This document shows, one piece after another, positions 59,614 through 64,000 of a stretch of DNA of 64,000 bases. The DNA comes from Treponema sp. (GTDB lineage: Bacteria > Spirochaetota > Spirochaetia > Treponematales > Treponemataceae). The stretch covers positions 1 to 64,000 of the forward strand of contig JAFZOJ010000066.1 of the NCBI GenBank assembly GCA_017550685.1, given 5' to 3'. The position numbers were made by a program, and so were the translations under genes. The number at the start of each line of letters is the position of its first letter. The first letter of the stretch is position 1. The notes under the pieces were generated by a model. The model saw nothing but the letters and a program-made list of their open reading frames with translations, did not search any database and was not told where the DNA came from.

Positions 59614-62600
59614 TTAACGTTTTTTAAGTACACTACTCATTGCGGTTGTATTGTTTGCAAAATGTGCGATTACTACATAATAAGTATATTGTGCACTACC
59701 TATAGGGATTTTTGGAACGTCTGAGGTATTAACATCGCAAGAGGTTTCTATTACTTTTGATGGTGTATGTGCACCATATAATTCCCATTTGTCAATATCA
59801 TCACCATAGTCTTCATTACTATAACAACAATAATACAAAGTTGGAGCATCACATAAAATAGTTACTGCATTTGCACCCGTATATAAATTATGATAAGTAC
59901 CTGTAACATATTCGTTTCCGACCTTTTTTGGTCTATAGTAATATACCGTTTTTGTATGTGTTTTATCTGTATCTAATCTGCATCTCACGAAAGTTTCTTC
60001 AGCGGATGGAGTGAACGATTCTGTTTTATTATTCATGTTAGATGTAAAAGTAGTTATTGAATTATTATTAACAGATAATTTGGCTGCATAATAATATGTA
60101 AATTGATTATCCGTTTTCCAATTATGTATCCATCTTCCTGTATTTTTATCATATGTTTCCATAGTTTTATAATATTGTTTTACACTAGTATCTTTTAAAT
60201 ATTTTGTATTATGATCAATTGTAATGGTTACTTTACTCGTAGTATAACTTATATTTTTAATAGGCCATAAATCCTTGATATCAACTTCCTCTGAAGGTAA
60301 CTTCAATGTAAATATAGCTTGATTCGATCTTTTATCACTTACCATTACATAGGTTTTACATCCTTTTGCTAAAGGGAAAACAGGGAAAAACAAATCAGTA
60401 GCATTACCATTTTTATCATTTTCTTGTTTTAAAGGATAATAAACTTTAACCTGCCTATCAGTATATTGAGAAGATGTTAGATAATCTAACTTGAAAGAGG
60501 TGTTTTCTGGTAAAATTGTATAGGTATACTCATATAAATTAGAGTTTGTTGTATTTGCTTTAATACCAATTCCATCTCTATCAGTAATATTTTCCTTAGC
60601 GACTACACCATCATTTAAGTAAATACATTCTATCTCTTTTTGTTGATCAGTTGTAAAAGTATTTCCCATTGGAGATAAATTATCTGGAGCACTATAACTC
60701 TGACTATTTAAAGTTTCATATGACAAATCTACAGGAAGTTTTACTACACTTGAATTATAACCATCACAACTTGCTAAGAATGTATATCTTGTCGATCTAT
60801 TAGGTAGTTTTACTTGTATTGTTCCGTTTGTTTTATTAAGTGCACATGAATATTTATTTACAGTAACAATTGTACCTGCTGGATAACTAGAAGCATTTGT
60901 TACAGGTATTGTAACTGTATATAAACCGCTTGCCGACCCATCACTACTATTTACTGTTAAGTTGGTTGTTTGAAGAGAGAGTGTTGGTAATGTTGTTGCA
61001 TTCTTTTTCCAAACAAGAGGATCACTTGCAGGACTTCTTAAATCAATTTTAAATGATTGTATATATTGCTGACCCTGAAAATCACCCTCTAAAAATCTTG
61101 ATTCAAAAATAAATTTCTCGGTATCTTGTTGAAAATAAGCAGAAGAATTTGATGTTGTAAAACTTCTTGTATCACTCCATGGGGTAGCACCTGTTTTGGT
61201 GATACTCTGATGACGTAAAAGACTATAACTAATAGATGCTTTACTATCATCATCTACCACATAATTGATTTTCTGATTATTTAGTTCATCGATTGTTTTA
61301 TTAGGAGTTTCAAAATCAAGAGTATAATCAAATCTTTGTATACCAGATGATTCTGAAGGATTTAATCGAACAGTAGGACTATGAGGTATATACATCTTTA
61401 AAGATTTATTATAAGAACCACTGATGTCTTGAACATATATTTGGAAATATGTATGTGCCTGCTTATTTGCAGGAATTTTAATTACTGCAAAAGAATAACT
61501 GCCTTTATCAAAAACAAAACTAGCATCTTTTTTTGTTGATAGAGAATTTGCATTTGTACCATATTGTATGTATGCACTATAAGCTGAAGGAGGAGAATAT
61601 GTTATACCATTAAAAGTAATAAAATCATTCTGTTTTGGAATTCTTACAAAAACATATGTATCTGTAACTCCATTAAGAAGATTAATACTTGATTCATTTG
61701 CTACTCTCCAGGATTTATCATAACTCGTAACAGGAGTATCAATAATAGATGCATTACTCTGAGCTGTAGATGCAGTTAAATCAGAACTAAAGTATCTGTT
61801 ATATATATACCAATCTGAAACAGTATTTCTGGGTTCTCGATCCAAAGCAACATTATATGTCAGTGTTTTTGTATTTCCAGCAATATCATATATAGTAAAA
61901 TTCAATTCGAGCATACATCTTTCATTCATTATATAGTCTGTAATAGGAAAATAACCTGTTACATAACCATCATAAAAGAATACATTTAATTTATCATCCT
62001 GATGAACAAATTGTTTTATTGTCTGGCTGTCATATATTGGATATTGCTTAGTTTCTCCATAAACTGTTTGTTCGCCTGAATAAGGATTTCCGTTTTTATC
62101 TGATATTTTTTTGTAAGCTATTGTAATCTTATTATCAATTCCACTTCCTGAATCTGAAGTCTTAAACTTAAAATATATGTTAGTATTAACAATATTCCTT
62201 GCATTATATGGATTTAATGAATCGGCTGGAACATAATCAGCAGCTTTTGGAATATAATATTCTGTTGATGAATCATCATTTATTGGGACTGTTTTATATT
62301 CAAATTGATTTGAAACAATCTGTTCAGAAAATGCAGGAGGTATAGCTTCTGTCTGGTTATTAATTCTATATTTTATATAAATACTATTTGAATCAGGTGT
62401 TTCAAAACCTGTATTAGAGAAAGGTACAGTATCAGATCCTTTCCATGTTGAAGTATTAAATTTGATTTTTATATCTGCAGCATTATTATATGTAAAAAGA
62501 CGTTTAATCGAATAATCAGGTTTTATATTCATCGTGATTATTGTTTTACCAGTAGAATTATCAATTTCAGGATTATTATAAAATGATGTTATGTTATTAT

Positions 62601-64000
62601 TATTTTGATCATATATGACAACATCACTTCCCATTGATAAAGAAGTAAAATTCATTTTTTTATTAAAATAAATTTTAACTGTACTGTCACAAGGAACACC
62701 ATAATAAGTATCCTCTGGTTCTACTGTTGAAATTTTTGTTAAATATGTAGCTGTTGCAGTTATAGTCCTTGTTGTTGTTGCTGTAGTAGCCCCACTAACA
62801 GTTATTTGTAATGGATTATTTGGTTCGCCATTAGAACCTGTAACTGTATAACTAAGAGTATTAGTACTATTTGTATTAAAAGACCAATTTGTAAGTTTAT
62901 AATCAGTATTTGGAACATATGTTACTGAGAAAGTTTCACCTATGCTGTATTTTCTATCTGTTCTTGACGGCGATAAAGTTAAACTTCCTGCTGTTGAATT
63001 TATAGAAGTTGTTATTGTTACCTTATTTGTTGTAGCAGGATTTATTGTATAATAATAATCTTTTACGGTACCATAATAAACAGGATAATCAACATTATCT
63101 GGTGCTTTATATGTATAATATAAATCAGATGGAATTCTAACTTTTACTGTCTGTGTACCAGTTGTAACAAACCTTTTTGAAGATTCAGTTATCTTCAATG
63201 TAGATATTTTTAATGAGTTAGTTGAGGTAGTAATACTTCTTGTTTTATAATTATCATTATCTTCTATTTCATTTCTATAAACTATTATTTTATTCAGATT
63301 TGCTGTGACATTTGCAGGATAATGATTAAATGTCAAATTAATATCAGAATCTTGTGCTACACCATCAATACTATTTGACGGAGTAAACGTTGAAACCCTT
63401 AGTCTTGGTGCACAATAAGCAGAAATTATGATACCGTCTCCTGCACCATTTACATTAAATTTTATTTCTTTATCTGTCTTAAGATATTCTGAATCATAAA
63501 TTATTGCAGATGTAGAGTTTGTTGCCCAGTATAAGAACTGATAATCATCTGATTCTGTAAAACTTAATGAACGTTTTAAGCCGTCCATATAGTATGTTTG
63601 TTCGCCTGTTGAATCAAGAGGCATTGTTCTACCTTCACATTTGATTGTTCCGGCTGAAACCTCAGTTGTTCCATAATATATACGGAACTGTACTTTTGCT
63701 TTATTATCAGTTTTCTCATTTATTGTATATTCATATTCATAATCAGTTCCAAGAATAATATTTGGAGTAGTCTCGCCTGTTCTAAGATAGAAAGAATCTT
63801 TAGGCACTACTACTTTAACTTTACGTTTTGTTCCTGAAGAAACTGAAATTCTGTTATTTGGATTTGGTTGAATTAAGAGCTGCCAGCAGGATTTTCCATT
63901 GTATTGTATTTGAGAAAATACTGCATCTGCTAATTTGAAACTGTCATTAACTGAGCTACCATCGCAAAATATATTGATTTTATCCTTTATAGTAGCATCT
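59614..64000 (-). CDS. Giant exported protein with Ig-like and InlB-type repeats, partial
   Basis: The frame is open from the window end (63999) to a stop at 59614, so at least 1461 residues are visible and the N-terminus is missing. The GTG at 63807 is not the start, since the frame continues upstream of it. The protein is Thr/Ser/Asn/Tyr-rich with repeated beta domains: SbsA-type Ig-like units (FTPSNSIDGVAQDSDINLTF and EPEDTYYGVPCDSTVKIYFN) and an InlB B-type repeat (GSLTLSPSRTDRKYSIGETF, then NTDYKLTNWSF). Such proteins are usually surface-exposed or secreted and mediate adhesion. There is no obvious C-terminal anchor in the last residues (AMSSVLKKR). Confidence 0.85.
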   Translation of the reverse strand, partial: DATIKDKINIFCDGSSVNDSFKLADAVFSQIQYNGKSCWQLLIQPNPNNRISVSSGTKRKVKVVVPKDSFYLRTGETTPNIILGTDYEYEYTINEKTDNKAKVQFRIYYGTTEVSAGTIKCEGRTMPLDSTGEQTYYMDGLKRSLSFTESDDYQFLYWATNSTSAIIYDSEYLKTDKEIKFNVNGAGDGIIISAYCAPRLRVSTFTPSNSIDGVAQDSDINLTFNHYPANVTANLNKIIVYRNEIEDNDNYKTRSITTSTNSLKISTLKITESSKRFVTTGTQTVKVRIPSDLYYTYKAPDNVDYPVYYGTVKDYYYTINPATTNKVTITTSINSTAGSLTLSPSRTDRKYSIGETFSVTYVPNTDYKLTNWSFNTNSTNTLSYTVTGSNGEPNNPLQITVSGATTATTTRTITATATYLTKISTVEPEDTYYGVPCDSTVKIYFNKKMNFTSLSMGSDVVIYDQNNNNITSFYNNPEIDNSTGKTIITMNIKPDYSIKRLFTYNNAADIKIKFNTSTWKGSDTVPFSNTGFETPDSNSIYIKYRINNQTEAIPPAFSEQIVSNQFEYKTVPINDDSSTEYYIPKAADYVPADSLNPYNARNIVNTNIYFKFKTSDSGSGIDNKITIAYKKISDKNGNPYSGEQTVYGETKQYPIYDSQTIKQFVHQDDKLNVFFYDGYVTGYFPITDYIMNERCMLELNFTIYDIAGNTKTLTYNVALDREPRNTVSDWYIYNRYFSSDLTASTAQSNASIIDTPVTSYDKSWRVANESSINLLNGVTDTYVFVRIPKQNDFITFNGITYSPPSAYSAYIQYGTNANSLSTKKDASFVFDKGSYSFAVIKIPANKQAHTYFQIYVQDISGSYNKSLKMYIPHSPTVRLNPSESSGIQRFDYTLDFETPNKTIDELNNQKINYVVDDDSKASISYSLLRHQSITKTGATPWSDTRSFTTSNSSAYFQQDTEKFIFESRFLEGDFQGQQYIQSFKIDLRSPASDPLVWKKNATTLPTLSLQTTNLTVNSSDGSASGLYTVTIPVTNASSYPAGTIVTVNKYSCALNKTNGTIQVKLPNRSTRYTFLASCDGYNSSVVKLPVDLSYETLNSQSYSAPDNLSPMGNTFTTDQQKEIECIYLNDGVVAKENITDRDGIGIKANTTNSNLYEYTYTILPENTSFKLDYLTSSQYTDRQVKVYYPLKQENDKNGNATDLFFPVFPLAKGCKTYVMVSDKRSNQAIFTLKLPSEEVDIKDLWPIKNISYTTSKVTITIDHNTKYLKDTSVKQYYKTMETYDKNTGRWIHNWKTDNQFTYYYAAKLSVNNNSITTFTSNMNNKTESFTPSAEETFVRCRLDTDKTHTKTVYYYRPKKVGNEYVTGTYHNLYTGANAVTILCDAPTLYYCCYSNEDYGDDIDKWELYGAHTPSKVIETSCDVNTSDVPKIPIGSAQYTYYVVIAHFANNTTAMSSVLKKR

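Overview
The window reads as chromosome of a gut- or rumen-type spirochaete, most likely Treponema. This rests on gene content (type III glutamine synthetase, DapL lysine route, Treponema-style exported TPR, ankyrin and transglutaminase-like proteins, Rpn nucleases), a moderately low G+C, and strong TTGACA / 17 bp / TATAAT promoters. I could not run a search, so the genus is an inference.

Layout. 1-1173: end of an AsrA-like iron-sulfur protein and an AsrB-like flavoprotein. 1319-5136: a lipoprotein and a sugar-type ABC importer (binding protein, two permeases) with an internal terminator. 5341-28907: a nitrogen-assimilation island: AmtB-PII fusion, GlnN (type III GS), DapL-DapF, CarA-CarB(N half), GltB-GltD-PurF, and an operon AsnB-CarB(C half)-PyrG-GlnA(short GS)-ANTAR regulator. 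29162-31503: iron-sulfur and flavoprotein subunits resembling a fumarate reductase. 31588-34217: two exported proteins, a divergent XRE regulator with paired operators, and a type III (ToxN-like) toxin with its RNA. 34434-39337: YhfC, membrane MerR, YbjQ, GGDEF, HAD protein. 39473-44080: AspT-like carrier, DnaB, and the rpsF-ssb-rpsR-rplI cluster. 44335-53737: ankyrin protein, RsmD, TPR proteins, RlmN, DMT transporter, CxxC-less HMA protein, hydroxyacid dehydrogenase, GH31. 53767-64000: a pair of transglutaminase-like barrel proteins, two Rpn nuclease cassettes, and a huge exported Ig-like protein cut by the window end.

Main discovery. Six transcription units of the nitrogen island (amtB, glnN, dapF, carA, gltB, asnB) carry in their 5' leaders the same element, eight copies in all. 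Each is a small hairpin whose six-base loop always has A at position 1 and G at position 4 (AAAGNN in seven, AATGAG in one). The loop and 3' strand are reused as the 5' arm of an intrinsic terminator placed just before the ribosome binding site. In five units a 17-bp-spaced promoter puts the predicted transcript start at, or a few bases before, the first hairpin. The last gene of the asnB operon encodes a protein with an ANTAR RNA-binding domain, the family known to bind A1/G4 hexaloops and block terminators. The regulon would cover ammonium uptake, two glutamine synthetases and five glutamine amidotransferases (CarA, GltB, PurF, PyrG, AsnB), and would include its own regulator. Unlike the published two-hairpin ANTAR targets, most units here have room for only one hexaloop hairpin.

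Other notable items: carbamoyl-phosphate synthase large subunit split into two genes in different operons of this regulon; a PII domain fused to AmtB that lacks the uridylylation tyrosine; in-frame insertion of a dispersed palindromic repeat into carA and asnB; a type III toxin-antitoxin locus with what looks like a single antitoxin unit; two genes predicted to be leaderless; and Rpn cassettes with near-identical ends and different catalytic domains.
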